Shown: in pieces, positions 8,912-17,327 of the stretch
Position numbering within the stretch: the first letter of the stretch is position 1
Layout: each line of letters opens with the position of its first letter
NCBI GenBank assembly: GCA_944321875.1
Contig: CALUMX010000006.1
Coordinates: forward strand, 1 to 64,000
Length of the DNA stretch: 64,000 bases
Direction of reading: 5' to 3'
Source: an uncultured Muribaculaceae bacterium
Lineage (GTDB): Bacteria > Bacteroidota > Bacteroidia > Bacteroidales > Muribaculaceae
Translations under genes and position numbers: made by a program
Notes under the pieces: generated by a model
What the model saw: the letters and a program-made list of their open reading frames with translations, nothing else
Databases searched by the model: none
Told to the model about the DNA's origin: nothing

Positions 8912-10012
8912 ATGGGATTGACATTTGACAAACTGCCGGTCAACACCCTCGTGGGCGCCGATTGGAAAACTTTCAAGGCGCTCACGCAGGACCAGGTAAT
9001 CGGCGACAAATACAAAGGCAAATACCGTCTTACGAAAGCGGTATGCCGCCTGCTCAGCTCGCTCAAGACATTTGAGGACCGTGCCTACCGCAAAATCGAG
9101 AACCAACCGCTGCAGGAAGACCCGCTGTTCATCCTCGGCCACTGGCGTAGCGGTACAACGTTCGTGCACAACGTGTTTGCCTGCGACAAGCATTTCGGTT
9201 ATACGACCACCTATCAGACCGTATTCCCGCACCTTGTGCTGTGGGGACAGCCGTTCTTCAAGAAGAACATGGCGATGCTCATGCCCGACAAACGCCCGAC
9301 CGACAACATGGAGCTGCGTCCCGACCTTCCACAGGAGGAGGAGTTCGCACTCTCCAACATGATGCCTTACACTTACTACAATTTCTGGTTCTTCCCACAA
9401 CGCTGGATGGAGTATTGCGACCGCTTCCTGACGTTTGAGAAGATTACGGAAGAGGAACGCGCCGTGTTCAAGGAAGTGTTCATGCGCCTCGTAAAAGTTT
9501 CATTGGCCAACACGGGCGGCACTCAGTACCTCTCGAAGAACCCGCCTCACACAGGCCGCGTACGCACGCTTGTCGAGATGTTCCCGAATGCAAAATTCAT
9601 CTACCTGAAGCGTAACCCGTACACGGTATTTGAGAGCACACGCAGCTTCTTCACCAATACCATCAAGCCGTTAAAGCTCCAGGACATTTCCGACGAGCAG
9701 ATTGTAGCCAACATCGTCGAAGCCTACAAACGGCTCTACGACCGCTATGAGGCGGACAAGGTCTGCATCCCGGAAGGCAATTTGGTGGAAATCAAGTTTG
9801 AGGACTTCGAGAAGAACGCTTTCGACTTGACAAAGGACATCTACCAACGTCTCAACCTCAAAGGATTTGACGAGGCAGAGGCCGACATCAAGAAATATCT
9901 CGACAAAAAGAAGGGCTACAAAAAGAACAAGTACCAGTATGCCGAATCAACTGTGAAAATTGTAGAGGAAAACTGGAACAAGGCTCTTGAAGAATGGGAT
10001 TATCATCTTTAA
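8912..10012 (+). CDS. PAPS-dependent sulfotransferase family protein
   Basis: The 366-residue cytosolic protein has the sulfotransferase PAPS-binding loop GHWRSGTTFVHN (76-87) and a 3'-phosphate-binding segment YLKRNPYTVFESTRS (231-245). The N-terminus has no signal peptide. It is translationally packed behind cysN (6 bp) and ends the operon at a strong terminator, so its donor is very likely PAPS from CysD/CysN/CysC. The acceptor is unknown. From established work, a homologous gene next to a PAPS cluster in Bacteroides thetaiotaomicron (BT_0416) sulfonates cholesterol and other steroids, so a sterol or lipid acceptor is one hypothesis; a glycan or sulfonolipid route is another. Confidence 0.9.
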   Translation: MGLTFDKLPVNTLVGADWKTFKALTQDQVIGDKYKGKYRLTKAVCRLLSSLKTFEDRAYRKIENQPLQEDPLFILGHWRSGTTFVHNVFACDKHFGYTTTYQTVFPHLVLWGQPFFKKNMAMLMPDKRPTDNMELRPDLPQEEEFALSNMMPYTYYNFWFFPQRWMEYCDRFLTFEKITEEERAVFKEVFMRLVKVSLANTGGTQYLSKNPPHTGRVRTLVEMFPNAKFIYLKRNPYTVFESTRSFFTNTIKPLKLQDISDEQIVANIVEAYKRLYDRYEADKVCIPEGNLVEIKFEDFEKNAFDLTKDIYQRLNLKGFDEAEADIKKYLDKKKGYKKNKYQYAESTVKIVEENWNKALEEWDYHL

Positions 10013-10033
10013 ATCCACATAACTGATAAAACG

Positions 10034-10069
10034 AAAAATAGGGTTGCCAGCACGGCAACCCTATTTTTT
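10034..10069 (+). terminator. Terminator of the sulfotransferase operon
   Basis: The stem AAAAATAGGGTTGCC (10034-10048) pairs with GGCAACCCTATTTTT (10054-10068) around a 5-nt loop. The stem is symmetrical with A- and T-rich feet, so it could also stop minus-strand transcripts from the gene ending at 10202. Confidence 0.92.
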
Positions 10070-10201
10070 ATCGCATGACATCAGACGCAATTCTTGATTC
10101 ATTTAGCCTAAGTGAATACATCTGATTTTCATGCTTTACAGGAAGGCCGCCGAATCCCTTCGCCGGCCCTTCAACCTCATTAACCAGTTACTATATTGTT
10201 A

Positions 10202-10936
10202 TTATTCGACAATTACTTTCTGCACATAGTAACTACCTTGCTTTGAAACACTAATCATGTAGATGCCCGGCTGCAAATCACGGATTTCTGAACTTCCCTC
10301 CGGAACATTCAAGGTACGAATTACCTGACCGTTGACGCCATACACTGTAACCACGGCATCCATAGAAACATTCACATATATAACCCCATTTGAAGCGTAA
10401 ACCAAATCGTTCGTCTGAACTCCATCGATACCTGAACCGCCCACTTCTACAGGAACTGTTTTCAATGTAAGTTTCGGGAAAGTCGCGTTAGTCATTTCGC
10501 AGTACACTTTCTCATCCTGCGGCTTGAGGAACGTTGTCACGCCATCAGCAATCGTATAGTCAGTACTCTCGGCCAGCTCTATACCCGACTCTGTCTTCCA
10601 TACGAAAGTAGTCTGATTGCCACCAACCTGGTTTTCCGCGCTGAAATCAACCTTACCCTCCACAACTGTGGCATTAATTTCTTTTTGCGGTTCGTAGTAG
10701 AAATATTTAGACGTTGATATAGGTATATTACTGAACGGCAATCTATTATTGCGTACACTACCATTCTTAAATTCGTAACCTTCCGACAATAAAAGTTGAG
10801 ACAATTCATTATCGTTACAAGTCAACTGACTCAAAGACGGACATGTAGTGAAATCCAACGAAGTTAACTTATTAGTTTGCAAATCCACCAATTTCAAAAG
10901 TGAACAATTCTCAAATTTAGCATCTGTCAACTGATT
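10202..10936 (-). pseudogene. 3' remainder of the LRR/T9SS protein, cut off by an in-frame TGA
   Basis: This stretch is in the same frame as the gene at 10937-13783 and continues it directly after a TGA at 10937-10939. The reading goes VYCA, stop, NQLTDAKFENCS, which is exactly an LRR turn where TCA (Ser) would fit, so one base change explains the break. The remainder holds the last LRRs, the third copy of the beta-domain ending in DEKVYCEMTN, and a complete T9SS type A sorting tail (VYGVNGQVIRTLNVPEG, then LQPGIYMISVSK and QKVIVE). A TTG at 10928-10930 could be read as a start, but there is no sign of a real start or signal peptide. Sequencing error is possible. Confidence 0.75.
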
Positions 10937-13783
10937 TCAAGCGCAATACACATTCTGCAAATTAAGTTTATTACTCAAATCCAGAGAAGTCAAACGGTTT
11001 CCTGACATATTAAATAAACGTAACTTAGAAAGAGGTGACAGATTAATGCTCTCAAAACGATTATCATATAATGACAACTCCTCAATTTCCGGGAACTGAG
11101 TCAAATCAATCTCACTCAAGCCGGCACCTGAAAGATTCAGGCACATTAAACGATTGAAATTTGACAAATCATATTCACCCAAACGTACGTTCTGAAAACT
11201 AAAGACTGAAAGTGGAGTTTCCTTCAAATCGTATGCATAAAACTTGATTTGTTTAGTCTCACCGAGCACTCCTTTATACACATTGTATGTAATTCCAATC
11301 TTACATTCTCTCAAAACCCCATCACCATAATCCGCATAAAGGAATCCCGGTTCATAGGCCGCCATTCGGATTTCAAATTCTTTTCCTACATCCTCGTTAA
11401 TATTTAAAGAGGCAACTAAGACCTGAGGCGCATCCGTCGGTTTAACGCAAGTTGTTTTCAAAACCATATTTGCATTTATTGGATTACGCATTTCACAATA
11501 TACGCTGTCCACATTCGTCACAAGGAATGTTGTTATACCATTCTCAATCGTATAATCATCACCTTCATACAATTCAGAATTTGTCCCCTCCATTTTCCAC
11601 ACATACTCTGTTTGATTCTCACCCACGACATTTTCAGATGCCAAATCTACCAGATTTGCCTTTTTCGCAATATCAATCGGAGCCTGAGCCGTTGCTATTA
11701 TTTCCGCATTAGTGATCGGCAACGTACTAAATTTAAATCTGTTACCTGAAATACCCAATTTAGACAAAACCGGAGCATCCGAACAATTAAGCGTAGCCAA
11801 TTGGTTATTTGATAACCAAAGCTCTTTCAAAGATTCATTTGATAATTTTACATTAGTCAATTTATTATTTATCGCTTGAACTTTTGTTAATATAGGCTTC
11901 AATGTCAAATCCAACTCTGTTAATTGATTTCGACTACAATCCAATTCCGTAATTGAAATACAACCGTCAATCAAGAGTTTCTCCAATTGATTATCTGCGA
12001 CAGACAACTTACTTAATGTATTTTTCCCAGACAGAACCAATTCTTTCAATTGATTTCTACCCAATGCAAGTTTTACCAATTTAAATTGATGAGAAAAATC
12101 AATTTCTTCCAATAGATTATTCGTAAGATCAACATCTGTTAATGCGTACGAGGAAAGTAAATCAATTGTTTTTACCTTCTGCCCTAAAATATGAATGGCG
12201 GATAATTGTACTCCAGGTTTTGCATAAACCTTAACTGTTTTACCTTTCAATTGTCCACGCAAACTACCCCCATAAATATAGTTTTTCAACTTAAAAGTTT
12301 GAAGTTGGCCGTCACCAAAGTCAATGTCAACTTCAGAATCTGATTCAAGTGCAGCCAATGACATTGTCACATACTCATTAACAGCTTTCTCTGTAGTAAA
12401 TTCAAAAGCTAATGACGATTCTCCAATATCTTCCGGATTCTTTACCATAAACTTGGATGTTTTCCAATAAAGTCCTTCAAAATCACTATGAAGCACCTGG
12501 CAATAAACACTATCAGGCTGAACAGTCTTAAAAGTCACTTTTCCTTTTTCTACCTCAAAATCCGTTCCTTGAACTAGTTCTTTTTTAAATTTGGGATCAT
12601 TTCGATCTGTCAAAAACAAATCAAACTTCAGTTCGTAACCTTCACGATATACCAATTCTGTTAAATCAACTGATGTTTCCACAGCATACTCTTTCGAATC
12701 CAACACATATACCTCTTGTGGCGAATAGGAATAGTAATACATATCATAATCCGATGGATATGGCATTGTATTGAAAACCATATAGTTATCATAGATATGC
12801 AGCTCCGATATTTTTGGATTATGCGAAATATCAATACTCTTCAACAAATTGTTTTGAGCATGAAGACAGAAAAGTTCCGGATTTTTAGACAGGTCCAGAT
12901 TGGTCAATCTATTGCCTGCACAAAAAAGTATTTGCAATTCAGGATTGGATGAAACATCCAAATTTTTTAACAAATAACTTACATTTGCATTAGAAAGCCT
13001 TGTTATGTAAAGTTCCCTCAATTTTGAATTTTGACTAACATCAATATTACGGACTTTCGTGTAACTGATATTCAAAACCTCTAAATCCGTATTATTAGTG
13101 ACATCAACCGAAGCAATTGATGTTCCATCAATCGACAATTGTCTTAAATATTTGTTTGTTGAGACGTCAACATTCGTTATGACACGGCAGTTATACATCA
13201 CAATACTCAAAATGTTCGGCGTTTTGGAAAAATCTACATTTACCAAATTCTTATTATTCTGAGCATACAGAATAGCCAGATTCGGATTATTGGAAAAATC
13301 CAATTGCTTGATATCATTATTAGAGCAATCTAATGACACCAAATTTGGGTTTCCACTCAAATCCAATTCTTCCAGAAAGTTATTCTGAACAATTAATTTT
13401 TCCAGACTCGTGCATCTTGTAAGATCAATATTTGTAAGAGCGCTGGTTGTTCCAAAAAATGTAATCAAATTCTGGTCACCATACACTTTAATTGTCTGAC
13501 CTTCCACTGTCGGACCTATTACCCATACAGTATCCTGTGCCGTCATTGGATATTCTTGAAGAGCGCCATCTCCCAAATCAACTTTCAACGTACCCGCATT
13601 ATTAGCCGATACGAATTTAAGCTGAACAGATTTTTGTTTAGAAGACATTGTCATTAAGGGTTCGTCTGACTGAGCATTCACCATAAATGGCAGCAGAAAA
13701 AACGATAGAATCATCAAGGTCTGCATAAATCGACAAGTATAAGAACCTGTGACTTTACCTTGTAAATAGAAATGTTTTCTCAT
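10937..13783 (-). CDS. Secreted leucine-rich-repeat protein, nonsense-truncated (lacks sorting tail)
   Basis: The 948-residue product has a signal peptide (residues 1-37, ending FMVNA). It is built from repeated modules: a beta-domain with a DLGDG/DFGDG/DYGDG motif (near residues 68, 490 and 835), a run of about 22-residue LRRs (LDLSGNPNLVSLDCSNND type), and a beta-domain closing with DSVYCQV or DSVYCEM. The third module is interrupted after NLQNVYCA by TGA, and the rest, including the T9SS tail, lies at 10202-10936. As it stands the product could be exported to the periplasm but not passed through T9SS. The region is AT-rich: 12001-12060 has 19 G/C bases against 32 in 9001-9060. The complete protein would be about 1,193 residues. 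Confidence 0.8.
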   Translation of the reverse strand: MRKHFYLQGKVTGSYTCRFMQTLMILSFFLLPFMVNAQSDEPLMTMSSKQKSVQLKFVSANNAGTLKVDLGDGALQEYPMTAQDTVWVIGPTVEGQTIKVYGDQNLITFFGTTSALTNIDLTRCTSLEKLIVQNNFLEELDLSGNPNLVSLDCSNNDIKQLDFSNNPNLAILYAQNNKNLVNVDFSKTPNILSIVMYNCRVITNVDVSTNKYLRQLSIDGTSIASVDVTNNTDLEVLNISYTKVRNIDVSQNSKLRELYITRLSNANVSYLLKNLDVSSNPELQILFCAGNRLTNLDLSKNPELFCLHAQNNLLKSIDISHNPKISELHIYDNYMVFNTMPYPSDYDMYYYSYSPQEVYVLDSKEYAVETSVDLTELVYREGYELKFDLFLTDRNDPKFKKELVQGTDFEVEKGKVTFKTVQPDSVYCQVLHSDFEGLYWKTSKFMVKNPEDIGESSLAFEFTTEKAVNEYVTMSLAALESDSEVDIDFGDGQLQTFKLKNYIYGGSLRGQLKGKTVKVYAKPGVQLSAIHILGQKVKTIDLLSSYALTDVDLTNNLLEEIDFSHQFKLVKLALGRNQLKELVLSGKNTLSKLSVADNQLEKLLIDGCISITELDCSRNQLTELDLTLKPILTKVQAINNKLTNVKLSNESLKELWLSNNQLATLNCSDAPVLSKLGISGNRFKFSTLPITNAEIIATAQAPIDIAKKANLVDLASENVVGENQTEYVWKMEGTNSELYEGDDYTIENGITTFLVTNVDSVYCEMRNPINANMVLKTTCVKPTDAPQVLVASLNINEDVGKEFEIRMAAYEPGFLYADYGDGVLRECKIGITYNVYKGVLGETKQIKFYAYDLKETPLSVFSFQNVRLGEYDLSNFNRLMCLNLSGAGLSEIDLTQFPEIEELSLYDNRFESINLSPLSKLRLFNMSGNRLTSLDLSNKLNLQNVYCA

Positions 13784-13992
13784 AGTCTATTAAATTAGTT
13801 AAACAATAAATTCAAATACAACTGACCTACTGATATAGACAGGCCCCAATTTCCGGTTGTTTAAAAACCTAATTTAAGATAGACACAAAATCTACAACCA
13901 ACCTATTTTTTGAGGGGAGCAAATGGGGAGGTATTCAGGATAACAAGGGGGATATTATTATATATACATTTGATTTAAAGCTATTTATTATT
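13784..13992. other. Intergenic spacer between the LRR gene and its neighbouring regulator
   Basis: These 209 bp are AT-rich, with a G-rich tract on the plus strand near 13912-13952. I find no TAnnTTTG box for the minus-strand LRR gene and no terminator hairpin, so its promoter is unidentified. Confidence 0.5.
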
Positions 13993-15615
13993 TCAAAAAT
14001 TTATAAGATAAGCATAAAGATTCTGTGCCGATTCCAATCCGAGTTTATGAGAAATAGCTTGTTTCTTCTTCTTGCAATATTCTGCCGTGATATTCAACAT
14101 CGCTGAAATTTCCTTATTATTAAGACCTATGTATACCAATGAAAGGAAACGGATTTCGTTAGCCGTAAGGTCCGGGTGCTTCTCACGAAGCTTCCAAATA
14201 AACTCCTGATTGATTTGTTCGAAATATACCGTAAAATTCTCCCATTCCTTGTTTTCTGCCATTTGCGACTTCAATTGCCGGATATTGTGGTCAAGTTGAG
14301 AATTTCGGTCAATCTTCACATCCTTCGATAACTGCTCTATAATATTCTGAATAGACTCGTTGCGATGAGCCACAAACATGGCCTTCGACATCAGTTCACG
14401 ATTTTTCTTTTCCAACTCCAGTTGATATTCTCTTTTTCTCAACAAAGCCTCAGCATCCTGCTCTCTCTGTTTATTTTGCAATATTTCCAGACTTTTCTTC
14501 TGCTGATCAATCTGCAGAGCGGCAATATGCTGCTTTTGCTTCAAACGTGCTCGAGTAGCAATCAACGCCCATACCAACAGAATGCACACGACTAATGAAG
14601 AACTAAACAGAATTAGATTCCGCAAAGACCGCGCCTTATACTCCCCAGCCTTCTTTTCATTTTGCAACAACTCAAGCTGAATGTCACTGTTGACATATAA
14701 ATTATGCTCTACCCTCCTGAACAAAGAATCATTGGCTGCAATCAACGAATCCTTATAATTTACGACCTGACGGTAATCTCCCATTTTTTCATATATACGA
14801 CTCAATATCGCATAGAACATAACTCTGCAAGATATTTCATCGTCATCGGCCAAACCTTGCTTTGCTGATTCTATTGCCTTGTCATAATTTCCCATCTCAA
14901 AATAGGCCATTGCCATTTTCCTACGTATTTCAATCAATATATTCTTATTATTCATAACCTCCGGTTTTGCCAATAAAGACAAACCTCCATAAATCACCGA
15001 CTCATATGCTCGTGTTTCCAAAAAATATCCCATCCGCAGCAATTCAAGCCTATAAGCCTCCGGCGTATTATCTTTTATATATTTTCGTGCAATATCAAGA
15101 TATCTGTCACAATCCTCCAATCGAAACATTTGCAACGATGTCAGTGCGATATTCAATGCAGAGCCACCAATCAGGACTGTATCGCCAAGCTCCTGCGCAT
15201 GTTTATAATTACGCATATAGAACTCCTCTGCCTCCTGCAACTTGCCCATTCTAAAATAAAGTCCGGCAATATTATTGGTAATGCTCATCTCTTTACGCTT
15301 GTCAAGCTTAGTCGTAGCCAACTCATAGGCTTTAAAGAAGGCATCCAGCGCATCATCATAATTCATCGTTTCCGACTGGTTAATGCCCCAATTGGTATAG
15401 CACCAGAACAAAAGCTCGGCATCGTCCTTCTGCTCCGCCAATTCCTTTAATTCCTCAAGCATTTGAAAGGCATGCACATATTCTTTTCGCTCCGACAGCT
15501 CTATTGCCTGCTTTAACAGAGAGTCAACCTGAACCGTACGGTCAGAGACATTCAAAGCTGCATGTACATTTAACGAAACTGTCAACAACAATAATATTCC
15601 AACTATATTTTTCAT
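13993..15615 (-). CDS. TPR membrane protein with C-terminal LuxR-like HTH
   Basis: The 540-residue protein has a signal peptide (1-19), tetratricopeptide repeats from about 30 to 310, one membrane helix at 332-353, a long charged coiled coil to about 430, and a C-terminal HTH (LTANEIRFLSLVYIGLNNKE, then ISAMLNITAEYCKKKKQAIS). The arrangement puts the TPRs in the periplasm and the HTH in the cytoplasm. Such one-piece regulators are common in Bacteroidales but mostly uncharacterised. It lies 209 bp upstream of, and on the same strand as, the LRR gene, so it may control that gene; this is inference from position and shared AT-rich composition. Confidence 0.8.
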   Translation of the reverse strand: MKNIVGILLLLTVSLNVHAALNVSDRTVQVDSLLKQAIELSERKEYVHAFQMLEELKELAEQKDDAELLFWCYTNWGINQSETMNYDDALDAFFKAYELATTKLDKRKEMSITNNIAGLYFRMGKLQEAEEFYMRNYKHAQELGDTVLIGGSALNIALTSLQMFRLEDCDRYLDIARKYIKDNTPEAYRLELLRMGYFLETRAYESVIYGGLSLLAKPEVMNNKNILIEIRRKMAMAYFEMGNYDKAIESAKQGLADDDEISCRVMFYAILSRIYEKMGDYRQVVNYKDSLIAANDSLFRRVEHNLYVNSDIQLELLQNEKKAGEYKARSLRNLILFSSSLVVCILLVWALIATRARLKQKQHIAALQIDQQKKSLEILQNKQREQDAEALLRKREYQLELEKKNRELMSKAMFVAHRNESIQNIIEQLSKDVKIDRNSQLDHNIRQLKSQMAENKEWENFTVYFEQINQEFIWKLREKHPDLTANEIRFLSLVYIGLNNKEISAMLNITAEYCKKKKQAISHKLGLESAQNLYAYLINF

Positions 15616-15688
15616 GACAAAAAAGCATTTGATACAGAAAATTTCGGCGAAATTAGAGAACTGCTTTTATAACCGCCTTTTTACAAAG

Positions 15689-15723
15689 CAACTGCCGTCT
15701 CGCCGATTGCCTGACGGCAGTTG
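15689..15723 (-). terminator. Hairpin downstream of cstA, possible terminator
   Basis: CAACTGCCGTC (15689-15699) and GACGGCAGTTG (15713-15723) form a perfect 11-bp stem. In the minus direction the following sequence is CTTTGTAAAAAGG, a poor U-run, so it may be a weak terminator or a 3' stabiliser for cstA. The arms match those of the hairpin at 17275-17305. Confidence 0.5.
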
Positions 15724-15765
15724 TTCTAAAAATTAGACTCATATAGACACAAAAGCTGTCGCGTC

Positions 15766-17181
15766 CTATCTTCTAAATTTCTTCGACCATTGGAAGAACC
15801 AAAGGAAAACAGCCAGCGTGCAAATGCCGCCAATGACATACGACAATGTCTCGCCAAGACGTAAGCCTTCCGGAGCTATGCAAATGTAAGTGAAGCAGAC
15901 AAGCGTCATAAACAGAGCCGGAATCATCACAAACCAATAAGGCTTCCGCTCTTGCATCAGGAACGCGATGATTGTCCACAGCGTAAATACGGACAACGTC
16001 TGGTTAGTCCAGGCGAAATAACGCCATATCGTATTGAATCCGTTAGCATCCTTCAAGCTATACAGCAAAATCCCCACCGCAGCCAGAAACAGCGGAACAC
16101 AAATAATCAGACGGCTTGTGATTTTTTTCTGTCCGATATGGAAAAAGTCGGCAATGATAAGCCGGGCAGAACGGAAGGCCGTATCACCCGAGGTTATCGG
16201 AGCGGCAATCACGCCAAGCACTGCGAGCACGGCGCCAACTGTGCCCAGCCAACTCTTCGTAATCTCATCAACTATTACGGAAGCATTATTCTCTTCCATA
16301 CCGTTCTCACGGAAGAAATAGGTGGCGGCGGCCGCCCAAATCAAAGCGACAATACCTTCGACAATCATCGCACCGTAGAATACGGGTCTACCGTGATATT
16401 CCGACCGCAGGCAGCGTGCCATCATCGGGCTTTGCGTAGCGTGGAAACCGGAAATAGCACCACAGGCAATGCTGACAAACATAATCGGGAAAATCGGCAA
16501 TGTATCGGCATTGGGATGCGTGTTTTCCAATCCGTCCCACAATTCGGGCAACGCAGGTTGATGATAGAAAAGCATTCCCAGAATGCTGACCGCCATAAAC
16601 AGCAACGCGAAGGCAAACAGCGGATATATCTTTCCGATAATCTTGTCGATTGGCAACAATGTTGCCAGCAGATAATAAAGGAAAATCATAATAATCCAGA
16701 AGGTCGTATCCAAAGCTTCCGGTGTCAGCTTCGCCAACAAACCGGCAGGACCGGCCACAAATACAGCACCTACCAGCACCATCAGCACTATCGTGAACAG
16801 ACACAAAACGTTGCGCATCCGCTTGCCCAGGTAGCGGCCCGTAATCTCAGGCAGGCTCTCTCCGTTGTTGCGGATAGACAACATTCCGGAAAAGTAATCG
16901 TGCATAGCTCCGGCAAAGATGCTACCCAGCACAATCCAAAGATAAGAAGCCGTTCCGAACTTTGCGCCCAGAATAGCACCGAATATCGGACCAAGACCGG
17001 CGATGTTGAGAAACTGAATCATGAATATTTTCCACGTAGGCATCGGGATATAATCCACCCCGTCGGCTTGAGTCAGCGCGGGGGTCTTGCGATTGTCAGG
17101 ACCAAAAACCCGCTCCACAAAGCGGCCATAGGTAAAGTAGCCTGCAATCAAGGCAATAAGGCAAAGTGTAAATGAAATCAT
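15766..17181 (-). CDS. cstA: CstA family carbon starvation protein (peptide/pyruvate transporter)
   Basis: The 471-residue protein is almost wholly hydrophobic, with about 13 membrane segments. It matches CstA through the N-terminal FMIQFLNIAGLGPIFGAILG, then the GSIFAGAMHDYFSGMLSIRN and GFHATQSPMMARC segments. This is the short CstA form lacking the long C-terminal region of the E. coli protein. The family takes up peptides or pyruvate, usually under carbon limitation; which substrate applies here cannot be told. It stands alone between two hairpins with matching arms. Confidence 0.93.
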   Translation of the reverse strand: MISFTLCLIALIAGYFTYGRFVERVFGPDNRKTPALTQADGVDYIPMPTWKIFMIQFLNIAGLGPIFGAILGAKFGTASYLWIVLGSIFAGAMHDYFSGMLSIRNNGESLPEITGRYLGKRMRNVLCLFTIVLMVLVGAVFVAGPAGLLAKLTPEALDTTFWIIMIFLYYLLATLLPIDKIIGKIYPLFAFALLFMAVSILGMLFYHQPALPELWDGLENTHPNADTLPIFPIMFVSIACGAISGFHATQSPMMARCLRSEYHGRPVFYGAMIVEGIVALIWAAAATYFFRENGMEENNASVIVDEITKSWLGTVGAVLAVLGVIAAPITSGDTAFRSARLIIADFFHIGQKKITSRLIICVPLFLAAVGILLYSLKDANGFNTIWRYFAWTNQTLSVFTLWTIIAFLMQERKPYWFVMIPALFMTLVCFTYICIAPEGLRLGETLSYVIGGICTLAVFLWFFQWSKKFRR

Positions 17182-17209
17182 GGTGACTGTATTTATAAGT
17201 TAATCAATG

Positions 17210-17217
17210 CAAATTTA
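17210..17217 (-). promoter_or_regulatory. -7 box of cstA
   Basis: On the minus strand this reads TAAATTTG, 28 bp before the cstA start. A TTTG lies 17 bp further upstream (17235-17238), shorter than the usual 20 bp. Confidence 0.4.
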
Positions 17218-17269
17218 GCAAATATTTCCAACTTCAAAATTTCAAACCCCATATTTTACGACAAACACA

Positions 17270-17305
17270 TAAAAAACTGCCGTCCACCAAAGGCAGACGG
17301 CAGTT
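17270..17305 (-). terminator. Terminator of the 17328-20753 T9SS gene
   Basis: On the minus strand the stem AACTGCCGTC/GACGGCAGTT (plus-strand arms 17275-17284 and 17296-17305) is followed directly by a T-run ending in ATG, a clear Rho-independent terminator 22 bp after the stop codon. Confidence 0.9.
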
Positions 17306-17327
17306 AAATTCAACCTATTCCCTGTGA

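Noticed and set aside
10928-10930. TTG as an independent start for the 10202-10930 segment
   Set aside because: It sits in the middle of an LRR and is in frame with the upstream gene; no signal peptide would precede a T9SS tail.
10937-10939. Recoding of TGA as an amino acid
   Set aside because: TGA is used as a normal stop in cinA and other genes, and no recoding signal or special machinery is apparent.
11700-13450. Regular repeats that could suggest a CRISPR or satellite array
   Set aside because: They are degenerate coding repeats of about 66-69 bp that translate to leucine-rich repeats.
15952-17175. 407-codon frame antisense to cstA
   Set aside because: It lies wholly opposite a clear membrane transporter, has no recognisable domain, and similar long shadows occur opposite other genes here.
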